Notes: generated by a model not told the origin, from the sequence alone. Counted from the stretch's first letter, positions 44,401-56,854 are shown. The stretch: 64,000 nucleotides of DNA from Melitaea cinxia (GCF_905220565.1 NC_059402.1:2171501-2235500), one strand, 5' to 3'. A program made the numbers and translations.

Positions 44401-46531
44401 CGAGGCGCCTTTCACTTTATCCCTACTCCGCGGCCAGCTATAACGCGACACGGTGCGACATGCGATAGATAAACGAAAAATTTTGGAGCAATAGAATAAA
44501 AGTTTCACTTTAATTACTTTTTACTTATCATGATTTTGAAATCTCTATATCTATACTAATATTATAAAGGGGAAAGATTACAAATTTTTTTATTGTGTTT
44601 CACCAACAGAATCAACTAACTGTAATGTACCGATTTTTATGTTTTTTTTCGAAAGCTGGTGCTTGTCTTGTGGTTCCATTTAAATTTGAGGAAGATCTGA
44701 TTAGTAGTTTTTTTTTTGCATATATAATTCCTCAATTTTTTTAATAATATGTGATCTGTTACAGAAATCATCAGATGCCGGTACTGGTCAGATAACTCTA
44801 CCGGAGGACTTGGGTCGGGAGTGTGCACTCAAGTTGTTGGATGAGATCCATCGGGGTGGAGCCGTTGATTCTTCTTTTCAGTGGATTTTAGCGCTTTGGA
44901 TGGCCCTCGGACAGAAAGATGTTAGCGAGTGTGTTGTGAGTATATTAAATAGTTTTCACATGATTTGGTAGAAACTTTTTGTATTTTAATGAATTACTAT
45001 AATTTTTGTAGTAATACACAAAGAACAAAATTTTATTTATTATTTCATTAATTTTATTATTTATTTCCTTACTCAAAAAACCTAATCCATCCGAGTTTTC
45101 CGAATTTCGCCCCATTTCTATCCTACCCTTCTTGTCCAAGGTTTTAGAGCATCTTATATATCAACAACTAACATCATTCCTTTCCTCCAACAATCTCTTA
45201 AATCCTTTCAAATCCGGCTTTCAGAGGGGTCATAGAACGGTTACTGCTCTCGTCAAAATTTCTGACAAGATTAGACATGCTATGGATAATCGAAATTTTA
45301 CAGTGTTGGCATTACTTGACTTCAGTAATGCCTTTAACAATCTGGAGTTCGATATTTTGCTATCTGTCTTGCGTTCCTTTAATATATCTCCACCAGTTAT
45401 TGATTGGTCACAGTCACTTGTGTGGTCGCCGGCAGCGCTTACGAGTTCAGGATACTTTCTCTGACTAGGCTAACGTCATTGCCGGCGTACCGCAAGGTAG
45501 CGTGTTGTCTCCTCTCTTATTTTCTTTATTTATTAATTCAATCAGCAAACACATTTTTTCTTTCTACCACCTGTATGCGGACGATCTTAAAATTTATACC
45601 CATTCTAAGCTGGCTGACTTACCCTGAAGTATCAATCAACTTAATAATGACTTAAATAACATTTACAAATTGAGCAACTCGTTCGGGTTAATCGTTTATA
45701 GTTTGAACAAAGGTATTGAATTTCGTACTATTTTTTTTTTAAATAAATCCTAGACCGTTGCAGATAGATTTATTTTTATTTTATTCTGAGTTGGCCCTGT
45801 GCTTCCACCACAAGCACCTGCGGGGTTATCCATTAATTACGGGACATCCTGTATATTTTACATTTATACACATATATTATACTACCTTTATTATTTATGT
45901 ATTGATATTTGTATGTACTTATGATTATTTATGTATGGATATTTGTTAATGTGTATGCGTATGTATTATTGAATCTATCATACACTATTTTAATTCATCC
46001 TTAAGAATATTGTACACTTCCTATCCGTCACTACTATATAGTGTCCTGTGCACAAAGGTTATCTGGAAGAAATCCTTTGTACACCTTTTTTTTTAGTTAC
46101 TACTGTTTGTTTATATTTGTGTGTACAATAAAGACTATATTATTATTAATCTACAAATAAACTTGCGTTTTGTAATATATACTTTACCATATATTATACT
46201 TAATTGTGACACGGAATTAGTACTAAAGTGAAAATTGTTCATTTGACAACTTCCAAGTTTTTTTTTTTGTGTTTTACTGTATTTTTATTATATATCAGAT
46301 AAAGAATCGATAATATATATTTTACAGGTTGGGCCTCTCTCAGATTATACAATCAAATTCCTACAACATCTCAAAGATTTCTTTGGAGTGATGTTCAAAT
46401 TAGAAGTTTTGAGAGTTGAAGATGACAATGAAGGCAGTTCAGATGAAGAGGACACGACGCCTTCAGCTCAGAGAATAAAAATGACTTGTATTGGTATTGG
46501 ATATGTTAATATTAGCAAGAGAACTTTATAA
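41459..46531 (+). CDS. RCL1: RNA 3'-terminal phosphate cyclase-like protein (RCL1)
   Basis: Six exons join in phase: 41459-41750, 42704-42889, 43197-43366, 43983-44117, 44765-44935 and 46328-46531 (TAA), giving 385 residues, close to human RCL1 (373). RCL1 is a nucleolar U3 snoRNP-associated factor needed for early 18S rRNA processing; it has the cyclase fold but not cyclase activity. Signatures: FLRQRLLLSTLSG-type start (LLRQRLLLSTLSGRTIKI), DPGLKEYE, LLDKITNGSRVEL, LYFQPGILIGG, PLNVVLQGVT, VVRRGAPPLGGGEV, KRIRGVVYALRVSP, GKSPGFGISLLAET, LPEDLGREC, LGQKDVSECV and GPLSDYTIKFLQHLKDFF. The C-terminal region has an acidic insert (DNEGSSDEEDTT). The ATG at 41459 fits the family N-terminus; a preceding in-frame TTG was not used. 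Introns contain a fold-back element, SINE tail and Jockey-like LINE. Confidence 0.94.
41955..42558. mobile_element. Fold-back element with long inverted repeats, RCL1 intron 1
   Basis: Outer ends AGATTAGGAAAAACCGAATT and its inverse (GGTTTTTCCTAGTCT) bound the element. Inner arms at 42031-42091 and 42408-42468 match at 58 of 61 positions (sharing CATGGTTATGGAGATAT). Next to the left arm is a G-rich stretch, next to the right a CCACCCTCCAC stretch. The loop carries a CpG-rich 100 bp patch near 42115-42200. No transposase was seen. TA flanks are possible but not proven. Confidence 0.75.
43440..43510 (+). repeat. 3' tail of family B SINE
   Basis: It has GAAAGAGGCATATGCC and GTGGGATGTTACAGGCTGA, the tail shared with 48150-48485. 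The element is truncated. It is in an RCL1 intron. Confidence 0.6.
43625..43790 (+). repeat. Dispersed element fragment with CAAACAGACAGACGGACAAAA tail
   Basis: It shares AGTAGCCTAAGTTACTCC, GCTATCTGCCAGTGAAAGTC and a CAGACAGACGGAC-rich end with the reversed copy at about 60515-60650. Its class is unknown. It is in an RCL1 intron. Confidence 0.5.
45080..45700 (+). mobile_element. Jockey-like LINE fragment, reverse transcriptase, decayed
   Basis: The plus strand reads FSEFRPISILPFLSKVLE, QRGHRTVTALVKI, LLDFSNAFNNLEFDILL, then after a frameshift or stop VIAGVPQGSVLSPLLFSLF and LYADDLKIYTH, the YADD catalytic motif. Several stops interrupt it. It lies between RCL1 exons 5 and 6 in the same orientation as the gene. 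Confidence 0.75.
45990..46150 (+). repeat. LINE 3' UTR end
   Basis: CTGGAAGAAATCC, TTGTGTGTACAATAAAGAC and a TATTATTATTA tail resemble the 3' end of lepidopteran LINEs. It may belong to the fragment at 45080-45700 or to another copy. Confidence 0.5.
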
Positions 46532-46764
46532 ATATATATACGTATTATTAATCTGTGGTTTCACTTATAAATATCCAAATATATAATAATTAATTATTAT
46601 ACATAATCTGATCCTTCAGCTCAGAGAATAAAAATGACTTGTATTGGTATTGGATATGTTAATATTAGCAAGAGAACTTTATAAATATATATATGTATTA
46701 TTAATCTGTGGTTTCACTTATAAATATCCAAATATATAATAATTAATTATTATACATAATCTGA
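46460..46764 (+). repeat. 153-bp tandem duplication of the RCL1 3' end
   Basis: 46460-46612 (last coding residues from PSAQRIKM, stop and start of 3' UTR) is repeated at 46613-46764 with about one difference (ACGTATTA versus ATGTATTA). The second copy lies wholly after the stop, so the protein is unchanged, but the 3' UTR contains a decoy coding end. Confidence 0.9.
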
Positions 46765-47668
46765 CTTAAATGTCGAGTAATTTGTATGGGTTGGGGACAT
46801 GGTCACAGCAACTGGCTGTTGCATCGAGTGTTAGATCTATGCTCATGATATATTCCTATCCATCCAAGTTTTTTCTGCGTTTGTACATTTGTAATTATGT
46901 AGTGTACTTACTGGCCCTGATTGGTATTTTATTCAACTGGGGTCGCCGAGTGTGAGGTATTTATTTATACACTATGGTTTAGCATAAATTGACATGCTAG
47001 CGAGGTAACATATATTGACGCTAATTCACTTTTAGACTAAATGTAATTGTTCATTAAAGTTTGTATGGACATTTTAATGAAACATTAAATTATTATGTAT
47101 TTTTTTATTTTGTCAAAATTTTCAATTCACATAATATTACTTAATACTAAATGTTGTAAAATAATTAAGGCACATTTTGGAGTAACATTTCCTATACATT
47201 TAAGACAATATCATAGATAATTTATAAAAAAAAGGATATAAAAAAATATGATTGTCTTTTAATAACAAAAAAATACGTACATAAAAGAGTATCAAAGTGG
47301 CAGTGAGTAATTTAATCAAGTTGAATATACAAAAGAAGATAGTTTGATAATTTTATACTATATTTAAAAAATAAATACAACAGCCAATAAGAAAAAAAAG
47401 TAATATCTATTTTTGTATATTCAACCATTTATTGAGTATTTGAGTGACGTCTTATAGATAAACTTAAGTGTAAAAGAGACTGAAATTATTGTTATAAAAA
47501 AATTATATACACTTATTATGATTGTAATGAGATATTTCGCGCCTTTGAAATATTTAAGTTTACACACTCAATAAAAACTATTTGAGTGAATTTGACTTAC
47601 AAGCGCGTTCAATTTATATCAGATTATTTTAGTTCATCACAAAAAAGTTTTTATAATCGAAATAAGAT
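46765..47668. other. Convergent spacer between RCL1 and the chitin-binding gene
   Basis: AT-rich spacer containing the 3' UTRs of two convergent genes. No further gene was recognised. Confidence 0.5.
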
Positions 47669-50600
47669 TTATGTATCCTTTTCAAAGCACCCTAAACCTG
47701 CCGACCAATTGCATATTCCACCAACAGGGTCAAATGACAGGCCCTTTGGACAAATGTATTCCCAACCAATCAGACCACCGCTTTCCAGCCGAGCACACGA
47801 TATGAACTTCTTACATGATGTCGGGTGTGGGAAGTTACCTATATCTAGACACTCGATTTTACCTGTTGAAAAATACAGATTTATTAGAAGAAATCGTAGC
47901 GTATCATCAGTAATTAGTGTAATTAGCGCTACATTAGGTAGTGTAGAGCTTACAGCGAGAATGCAAAATAAAAGCGCTTTAATGATCATGATACCTGACT
48001 ACACGAGAATAAGAAACATACTATCACTATCTTGGTCACTATTGGTCACTTGGTCACATTATATAGTGATTACTTGAACAAATTATGAATTCATAAAATA
48101 ATTAAAATTATACTTAAAAATTATATATATTATAGAAATAAATGAAATTTGGCGCGTTGGCGCAACGGTTACAGCCATGGATTGTACCTGTAGCGCTGGT
48201 GGTTGCGGGTTCGATCCCCGCACATGATAGATATTTGTATTGGCCATACAGGTGTTTGCCGTGGTCTGGGTGTTTGTGCAGTCCTTGTGGGTCTCCCCAC
48301 CATGCTTCCGAAAGCACGTTAAGCCGTCGGTCCCGGTTGTTATCATGTACACCTGATAGCGATCGTTACTCATAGTAAGAAATATATCCGCCAACCCGCA
48401 TTGGAGCAGCGTGGTGGATTAAGCTCTGATCCTTCTCCTACATGGGGAAAGAGGCCTATGCCCAGTAGTGGGATATTACAGGCTGAAGCGAAGCGAAATG
48501 AATTTTCATTTTATGAAATGAAATAAATATAATATAAACTGTTAATACGATTACACGAAGACGCTTTCGAATTGCTAATTGAAGGTAGGTCTTTGAAATA
48601 TTAATATACGTACCCTTTGCGTGAAGAATAACTTTTGGTCCATCTTCATATTTATGGACTACTTCCTCTTGACTAGCGTCGTAGTAATCGTAGTCTATAA
48701 TTGGTTTAATAGGCCTGTTTGTTTTCTTTACTTCTTCCACAGGTATTTTTTGTACGAATTTCTTTTGCACATTATCTTTGCGGACATTTTCTTTTTGCAC
48801 GGAATCTTTGACTACTGTGTTCTTTCGAACCAGTATTTTCTCAAATGGTTTCCTAGTCCGCCGTGGTCTTTCAGTCGTTACTGGGAGGACCGAAGTAGGA
48901 GATTGGGTAGTAGAAATTCTTCTGAATACCGTTTTCCTTCTTAGTGGTTTTCTAGTCGTTGTTGTTTGTGGTTCCGTCACAGGGGATAGATATTGGTATT
49001 CGTCTGAAAAAGAACAGTATTTAATTTTATTATTTTATTGAATAAAAAAATACCAAATTTTTATAAAATATTTCCGTTGTGACATCTTACCATCGTAAGC
49101 TTTAGTCACAGGTGACTCCAAAAGGTATTCTCTAGTGAAATACGAAGGCTCTTGCAAGCCTTGGCCACCAGTAGAGTACCCGAAGACAACTGGTACCGGA
49201 ATCTTCTCGCTAGATCCTTCGTATCTAGCAGTAGATGGACCTCTCACACTCGAACCCTGATACCTCACTGTCGACTTGCTCTCTTCAGCTTCGTCAATGT
49301 TAACTAAATTAGGAGAAAATCCAGCAGGTCTAGACACTTTACTAGTAGAGAGTGCAGGATATGTCGGTGACACATCGCGGTTAGTAGCAGTGTATTTTAA
49401 GGTCGATTCACGTAAATTTAAAGACACTCCAGCAATTGTGGGATTTATAAAGTTAGTCGTTAATGCAGGTTTCGATACTCTTGATTCGTAATTGCTTGTG
49501 GTATAAGTTGAAGGATTAATTTCATTTTGGAAGTTTAGGTATCGGGCAGTGGATTCTCCGGAAACATCTGAGCCTATGCTGAGCGTTACACCGGATATCG
49601 TTGGATTTACTGTGTTCGTTGAATCGATAGGTCTTGAGAATCTGCTTGTGTAAGGTGGATTTCTTGTATCAGATGATCGAGTTGAGGAAGGTGTATCCGT
49701 ATCAGATTGGAGGTAAGTATAACTAGCGGTTGATGTTTCAATATTCCTTTGTCTCGATGTATAAGCTGGTGTTCGTGAATAATCAGACGTGTAGGTTTGA
49801 CCCTTGGTAAAGTCTTCAGTGTACTCTGGACTAGTGAATTTGTAGTCTACAATCGTTTGAGGTGTCTTCCTCGGCGGATTGTATTCATCATCGTAATCTG
49901 GTATGATTGGTATCGGTGCTGCTAAGAGTTGGTGAGCGGCTAAAGCCACAGCAGTTTCAGCACTTATATCTGTGGAAATATTAATTGAGAATTTATATAA
50001 TCAAGTATGTGAAAAAAGTTTAAAAATGGAAAATATGTAAGAGGGATTTGCGTGTTTTGTGTCTGCATAGCTTCACATACCTTCAAGTGTGGTTTTGCCT
50101 TCAGTAGTTACATCAATATCTTCAGAACTTGCTCTAAATTTAAGTATCTCATCTAATTGGTTTTGTTTAAAACTAGAACTGTACTTCTTGCTTTGTCGTT
50201 TCTTTTCTTCCTCATTAGTTGCAGACGGACTTTGGTCTTGGTCGTTCTTGAGTTGTACTAGAGGACGTCTGCGTGGCGCGTTAGTTGTTGTTCTTGGTGA
50301 CGTATTCGACTTGAGCGATGGATCTTCTATGGCATCTAGAGAAAAAATATAAGAACTTAATTTAGCGAAATTAAAACAATTACAATTATGACCACATAAT
50401 TAAAACTGATGATTAACCACAATTACCAGAATTCACCAAATGATAGTCACCATACACAAAGCCAGATGTATGTATTATTTTTGTGTGGTTATTTTTTTTA
50501 ATATTTAAAATTTTTGGTATAGTGGCGCGACTGTCTAAAGTTCGTCCAATTACCTTTACACTTTTACTCATAAAAAATAAAAGCTTTTGTAAAAAAAAAT

Positions 50601-50872
50601 TGAAACGTGTAATTCTCTTGGGAGTTCGCAAAAAAATAAAACAAATACTAAATAAATTTTTGATTTAAAAGTTAGCAAGCGACTGTATGTTATACCAGTG
50701 TCACCAATATCCTGTAGGTATTCTTCACTTTCTAGCAGCGCAGCTGTCGTTTTAGCTGTAGTAGTGGTCGACGTACTGGACGAGATGAGGCGGCGGCGAC
50801 TCGCTACACGGAATGGGCGTCGCGACGGTAATACAGGAGCTTGTGTTGTTGAAGATGGCTTTAATGTTGTTG
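47669..50872 (-). CDS. Thr/Ser/Pro-rich protein with C-terminal chitin-binding peritrophin-A domain, 5' partial
   Basis: Five exons, all joined in phase 1: 50872-50696, 50335-50081, 49969-49091, 49003-48614 and 47862-47669 (TAA); about 630 residues seen. The first four encode low-complexity sequence: SSTSTTTTAKTTAAL, basic TTNAPRRRPL, a Tyr/Ser/Thr-rich 293-residue exon with loose repeats (NPTISGVTL and NPTIAGVSL; STARYLN, STVRYQG, STARYEG) and a Lys/Val-rich stretch. The last exon carries one CBM14/ChtBD2 domain with six cysteines (ECLDIGNFPHPTSC, FISCARL, YICPKGLSFDP, ICNWSAGLGC). The family binds chitin in cuticle or peritrophic matrix; a mucin-like extracellular or cuticular role is inferred. 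No signal peptide exon was found, so upstream exons must lie to the right, past 50872. The intron between the last two exons holds a SINE. Confidence 0.85.
48145..48490 (+). repeat. Full-length tRNA-derived SINE, family B
   Basis: It starts GGCGCGTTGGCGCAACGGTT with a box-A-like TTGGCGCAACGG and a box-B GGTTCGATCCC (48208-48218), the RNA polymerase III promoter of a tRNA-like head. The body includes GTGTTTGCCGTGGTCTGGG and the 3' end GTGGGATATTACAGGCTGAA. It is in the last intron of the chitin-binding gene, in antisense orientation to it. It is not a functional tRNA. Confidence 0.8.
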
Positions 50873-50999
50873 CTGTACGAAAAATTGACATTTATGGTTA
50901 GATTATTCAATCAGTTTATTAATATTGTCATTATTGAAGTAATGGCTTTCACTTATAGCAAAATGATTATGTGATGTGAATTATATCATTTTTGCAATG

Positions 51000-51214
51000 T
51001 CATGGTAAATGGAGAATACACGAAGGAAATTGATTGATGAGCTTGAGGTTCTTAGTACTTAGACTGCGTACGGTAGTGACACGAGACCAGCCTATTGGAA
51101 CGGTTGGAACTGCAAATCCTTCAGGTTGAATGTAATTCGTATTGTTAACTTCATCTCTTAAATAATAGGCCGTCAAATGAGAATTGTCACAATTGTTGTA
51201 CACAGCCTACCCTA
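51000..51214. other. Spacer upstream of the recognised chitin-binding exons
   Basis: No exon was identified. A minus-strand open stretch (51203-51000) has no recognisable similarity and no good splice sites. Confidence 0.4.
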
Positions 51215-51697
51215 CCTATTCTTTGGTTTAAAATAAACAACTTGGTTTTGAACGCAATGAAAACCAAGTGCGTTGTGTTTGCGTTGCCCAATATTAAGCA
51301 TCCAAATTATTATTTTGAAATAAATAAGGAGAGGCTTATTGTCAATGACACTACAGTTTTCTTAGGGACAAATTTGGACTTAAAACTTCAGTGGACTTCC
51401 CATTTATCGTCCTTAAATGGTGGACTCAGTTCCACAGCACTCGCAGTTAGAAATGTACGACAACTTACCGACGTTGCTACTACACGTTTAATATATTTTA
51501 GCTATTTCCATAGTGTTAGTCTTACGGTCTGTTACTGTGGGGTAATGCTACAGATTTTAAGATTGTACTTATTTTGCGATAAAAGGGCTATTCGCGGCAT
51601 TTACGATCTTAGAGCTCGAGTCTCACTACGGGATGTTTTTCATAAGGTAATATTTTCAATTTTGTCGCAATATATTTATAACAATATTACCTACTAG
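51215..51697 (+). mobile_element. Jockey-like LINE fragment, RT C-terminal region
   Basis: WFKINNLVLNAMKTKCVVF, TTVFLGTNLDLKLQW, SSTALAVRNVRQL and AIRGIYDLRARVSLRDVF are typical of the thumb and C-terminal part of Jockey-clade reverse transcriptases. The frame is open for 151 codons. It may be related to the fragment at 45080. Confidence 0.7.
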
Positions 51698-52235
51698 CTG
51701 CTGTCCGCGACGTCGTCTGCGTGAACGCTATGCGGCACCAAAAATACCTACGATTATACTTTTTAAAATAACTTTCATTTACCCGTTTCTTCTTTGTATT
51801 TCATAACTACAGAAAAATCTCATAGATGGCGCTGCTTTAAAATTGTCTTGTCTACTTATATTCATTTAATTATGTTTATCGGCTCAGTTACTTATATTGC
51901 GTGATTTTTATAGTGTGAAGCTAGCTTATATAGCATGGTTATTAACATAATAACAATAACATTCAAATATGCGTCGTTAGATTACACGTTGTTACAGAAT
52001 GCGTTGAGGAAATAAAGGTTCACTGCTCGTTCCCGGTAGGTGATAGCATGATAATATGTAGCCTATATGTTGACCCGACTTCCTAATACTATTCGTGCCA
52101 AATTTGAAGTAAATCCATGCGGTACTTTTTGAGTTTATCCCGGACATACATACAGATAAACAGACAAACAGACAAAAATTCTAAAAACTATATTTTTGGC
52201 TTCGGTATCGATTGTAGATTACACCCCAAGTATTC
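51690..52235 (+). repeat. Dispersed element beginning ACTAGCTGCTGTCCGCGACG
   Basis: It starts with the CTAGCTGCTGCCCGCGAC-type head common in Lepidoptera and ends with ACATACATACAGATAAACAG, GACAAACAGACAAAAATTC-type sequence. There is no coding capacity; class uncertain. The head abuts the LINE fragment. Confidence 0.5.
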
Positions 52236-54765
52236 TTTTAAAAAAATTATGCAATGTACAGTTTTAACTTTCCTACCATTTTATTATATGTATAGATGTA
52301 TAATCACAAGAATATTGATTGTTTTAATATTAATAGTAATACTCGCAATGTAAACACGAGGAGGATAAATAAAGTGGTAACTCCATGTTTACGACTGCGC
52401 AAAGTAAACGTCTCCTTTCTATTTTCCCAACATAAATAATAAATATAGATGCGCCTAATAAAGTGTTTATTAAAAAGAAATCAGTAGATAAAGCGTATTA
52501 TTCAGTGCAGGATTACATAGTTGATAAAGATGTGTGTACTTGTACGTTGTACGTTGTATTTCATGCAAGATATTACTAATTTTATACTAAAACACAGTTT
52601 ATATATTGTTTTAAAAACGTAATATAAACGTTTGTAGTAACTATGGAGTTTCTTGCCGATTCTTCTCTGCAGAATGTACATTCCGAATCGGTAGGTAGTA
52701 GCTTTACTTTAAAAAAAATAATAATCAATTTAAAATTTTAACTTGTAAAATGATGATTTGAAAGTGCTTTTGAGGCATATTTGAAGCATATCTTAGTAAA
52801 GCTGTTTTTTATTTCGATTATGCACTATTGGTAACAGTACCTATCTAAACAAAACTTTGTTCGTTGTTAACTTTACAAATAATTAACATGACAAACGAGT
52901 TTCGGTGTTTTGTACGAATACTTATCAAGCGTTTTATCAAAAGTTGTTAAGCATTAAAAAAAAGACAAGAAATTAGTATAACATTTTGTTAAAATAAATC
53001 TTGAAAGTGATAGACTTCAAAGTCCTCGTAGAGACTGAACTCACAGCATTGTTCGTAGCTCGCAGACCGATAAATGGCCGGATGCGAGGCTTGTATGCAG
53101 ATGTATCTAACCCGACACTAACTATAGCGTTTAAGAAAGGTTAAATGAGTTTCTTTTAAACAATCGTGCGGTGAAATCTTGCGTTATATACTTTACTAGC
53201 TGGTCAGGCAAACGTTGTTTTGTCATACATATTATTTTTTTACACGACAAGTAATCACCAACATATATACACACATATATTATTCCGATCAATTCAGTAG
53301 TTTTCGCAGTATAAGCGGCTGTCCATTTATGAGTATAGATGAAATTTTTTTCGAGCACCGATATCGATAATCTTGTCCAAATATTTAATTATAACACAGA
53401 ATATCTGAGAAAATTCTCTAAAATTTAATACATTCTTTATTCTTATTCTTTATTTGTGTCCTACTAGATGTTGCCCGCAATATTGTGATCATAGTTTTTG
53501 TATTGTATTGGCCATACAGATGTTTACCGAGGTTTGAGTCTTTGTGCTGGGCCTCGACATAGGCCTAAATTTTACTGGAACCGTTGAGTGTAAGGCCTTT
53601 ATGTTTATGATTTATACTTATGTTCTGTCTATTTACAAAGTTTGTTGTTTAATGTTTTCAGAAATTGTGCTGTGCTGTGCATTGTTTGCTAGTCACTTAA
53701 AGAGTTCTAATTGCAATAAATTAGAATTAAAGAAGAATTAGAATTTAATCAATTAATATATTGAATAACGCATGTATAAAAGAACAGTTAATAAATAAAT
53801 AAAAAAATACAAGTAAAATACCAGCTATAGCATGGGAATAAAACGTATTATAGAAATCAACTCGCCATAAAAGATAATGTTGCAAGAAAAGTTCAGCTGT
53901 ATAATAGTACTCTGATTAATTTGCTCCCATTTCTTTTATCGATACATTTCACAATGACAACGTATGAGCCGTGTAAAATGCTGCCTTTAAAACATTGTAT
54001 GTTATTTTATCACGCTATGAAAATTATTTGAGATACTTATGTGTTATTGAATATTATATATATTTCACGTTTAATTAAATATAATTAAACGAGATGGAGT
54101 CGTAACGAATATGTAATTTTAATTACAATTTTGTAATTACTATAATAAATAACAAGGCTAAATATAGTTTTTTTTAATCAGGAGTAAAAAAATAATTAAA
54201 GTATTAACGTTTGATTAATTAAAGTTAATAAAAAGTTATATCATTTGATCACAGTTTGCATTAGGAGAAAAACAACCTAAGTATTATATAATATAAATTG
54301 AATGGCTACGTAAGACTGTGTGACTTTTTTTGGTTAATTTCCTTCTGATAACATTCACTGTCGACAATTAGAACAAAACATACATTTTAGTTTCAATAAC
54401 AGTTAAATAACCTTTTTTTTAACGTTTATATTTTTAATAACTCTTGAGTTTAATTTAAGATTTCGCAAAAAAAAATTAAGCATTACATAATAAAAATTGG
54501 TATTTGTCTTCTAATTTGAAATTTAACATATGTAATGAAATTTTGAGTTTGTAATAGGCTCCTTTAAAAAAAAAAGGGGAAACTGTAAAATTATTTTAGA
54601 GAATTAATAAATATATTGTAATTGTTTAAAAAGAAAATAAATTGGTTCAAATCTGTAGTAGAAGCATCTGAAAAGTTTTCTTCATTTAATTTAAATTTGG
54701 AGATTACCACTTCAAAAATATCTCCTTAATGTATCCCCTTGCATGTAAAATATATATAAATAAAC
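52236..54765. other. AT-rich spacer
   Basis: No gene was recognised. A fragment of family B SINE body lies at about 53500-53570 (TATTGGCCATACAGATGTTT). A GC-richer stretch at 53025-53115 could be a 5' UTR on the minus strand, perhaps of the chitin-binding gene, but nothing proves it. Confidence 0.4.
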
Positions 54766-55410
54766 TAGCTGACCTGGCGAACTTCGTATCACCTTATTTT
54801 TTTCTGAAATATAATAATAACATAATATATCAAAATAAAATATAGCCTATCTTTTAAGTTGGATCAAACTGCACACGGTGTGCAAATTTGACTAAAATCG
54901 ATTAAGTAGTTTAGGAGTCCATTGAGGACAAACATTGTGACACGAGATTTATATATATTAAGATAATAACATAATATATCAAAATAAAATATAGCCTATC
55001 TTTTAAGTTGGATCAAACTGCACACGGTGTGCAAATTTGACTAAAATCGATTAAGTAGTTTAGGAGTCCATTGAGGACAAACATTGTGACACGAGATTTA
55101 TATATATTAAGATAATAACATAATATATCAAAATAAAATATAGCCTATCTTTTAAGTTGGATCAAACTGCACACGGTGTGCAAATTTGACTAAAATCGAT
55201 TAAGTAGTTTAGGAGTCCATTGAGGACAAACATTGTGACACGAGATTTATATATATTAAGATAATAACATAATATATCAAAATAAAATATAGCCTATCTT
55301 TTAAGTTGGATCAAACTGCACACGGTGTGCAAATTTGACTAAAATCGATTTAGTAGTTTAGGAGTCCATGGAGGACAAACATTGTGACACGAGATTTATA
55401 TATATTAAGA
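54766..55410 (+). repeat. 149-bp tandem array (4 copies) inside a dispersed element
   Basis: The element head ACTAGCTGACCTGGCGAAC (54766) is followed by four units starting at 54814, 54963, 55112 and 55261. Each holds ATATAGCCTATC, GGATCAAACTGCACACGG, GGAGTCCATTGAGGAC and ends GACACGAGATTTATATATAT. Only one or two bases differ in the last unit. The single-unit relative at 56622-56820 shows the ancestral form. Confidence 0.9.
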
Positions 55411-55561
55411 TAGGTTACTAGAATTTATATCTAAAATGAATGGTCGAAATATACGTAGGCACATATCTTGAAAGCGACTGTAACAAATTGGATATTTTAA
55501 TATTTTATGTTCATTATTTTTCCAATACCAAATGTCCTAGCTGTGAAACATTTGATGTCTT

Positions 55562-56160
55562 TTTAACCAACTTCCAAAAAAGGAGGAGGTTCTCAATTCG
55601 ACTGATTTTTTTTTTTTTTTTTTTTTTAATGTATGTTACATCAGAACTTTTGACCGGGTAGACCGATTTCGACAAATTTTGTTTTAATCGAAAGGTGGTG
55701 TGTGCCAATTGGTCCCATTTAAATTTATTTGAGATCTAACAACTACTTTTCGAGTTATATCTAATAATGCGTTTTTACTTGACGCTTTTTTCGTCGACCT
55801 ACGTTGTATTATACCGCATAACTTTCTACTGGATGTACCGATTTTGATAATTCTTTTTTTGTTAGAAAGGGGATATCCCTAGTTTGGTACCGTGATAAGT
55901 AAACTAGGATCTGATGATGGGATCCCAGAGAAATCGAGGGAAACTCTCGAAAATCCGTAATAACTTTTTACTGGGTGTACCGATTTTGATAATTTTTAAT
56001 TTAATCGAAAGCTGATGTTTATCATGTGGTCACATATAATAATTTATCGAGATCTGATAACTACTTTTTAAGTAATCTTTGATAACGCGTAGTTGCTTGA
56101 CTATTTTTTCGTCGATCTACGTTGTATTACTTGTCGATGTAATTGAAGTCGGTTTTTTTT
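55562..56160 (+). mobile_element. Family D non-coding element
   Basis: It runs from TTAACCAACTTCCAAAAAAG to TTGAAGTCGGTTTTTTTTCG, with the same internal blocks as 33003-33580. The left terminus has one change (AACCAACTTCC). Confidence 0.7.
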
Positions 56161-56621
56161 CGTTTGCGAGCAAACACAATTATGTCTTCTTAGAAATAAA
56201 AAATAGTCAATTGGCTGTCAAATATTTAAAGGTTTGTTCAGAAAGTCTTTTTACATATATATGTAGGTGATAAAAAGTTCACCGGATCATCTAGTTTGTT
56301 ATGAAAATAAGCAGTACTTCAAATGACTGCTATTATAAAACAAGTATCGTTTTAGCGCTCATGTTACACAAGAGAAAATGATTAACGGTGAAAATGCATC
56401 TGTCACAAGAGCGTGGGATACCGCAATAATAGGGCTAATGGTGTCGCAAAAGAGGTCATATTCCCACGACACTAATTTCGTTTGTCCGAAGGGACAGAGC
56501 TTGTTTTTTTTTTATTCAACTAAAATAATTAAATTTTATGGTTAGTAAAACCTATTTAGAAGTGGAAAATTACAGTTTGACGTCTAGTAAGGCTTAGGCA
56601 GGTATCGAATCTATAATATAC

Positions 56622-56820
56622 TAGCTGACCTGGCGCCCTTTGTACCGCCTTCTTTATTTTTTTCTTAAATATAATAATTAATATATCAAAATAAAATATA
56701 GCCTATCTTTCAAGTTGGATCGAACTGCACATGGTGTGCGAATTTTATTATAATCGGTTAAGTGGTTTAGGAGTCCATTGAGGACAAACATTGTGACACG
56801 AGATTTATATATATTAAGAT
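56622..56820 (+). repeat. Dispersed element, single-unit form of the 149-bp array
   Basis: It starts ACTAGCTGACCTGGCGCCC, has one copy of the unit that is repeated four times at 54814-55410, and ends GACACGAGATTTATATATAT. Confidence 0.7.
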
Positions 56821-56854
56821 TTAATTATATATTAAAAATATTTTTATTATATGA

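Noticed and set aside
48160..48225. tRNA gene
   Set aside because: Boxes A and B are present but no full cloverleaf was recognised, and the sequence continues into a SINE body with a repeated 3' tail.
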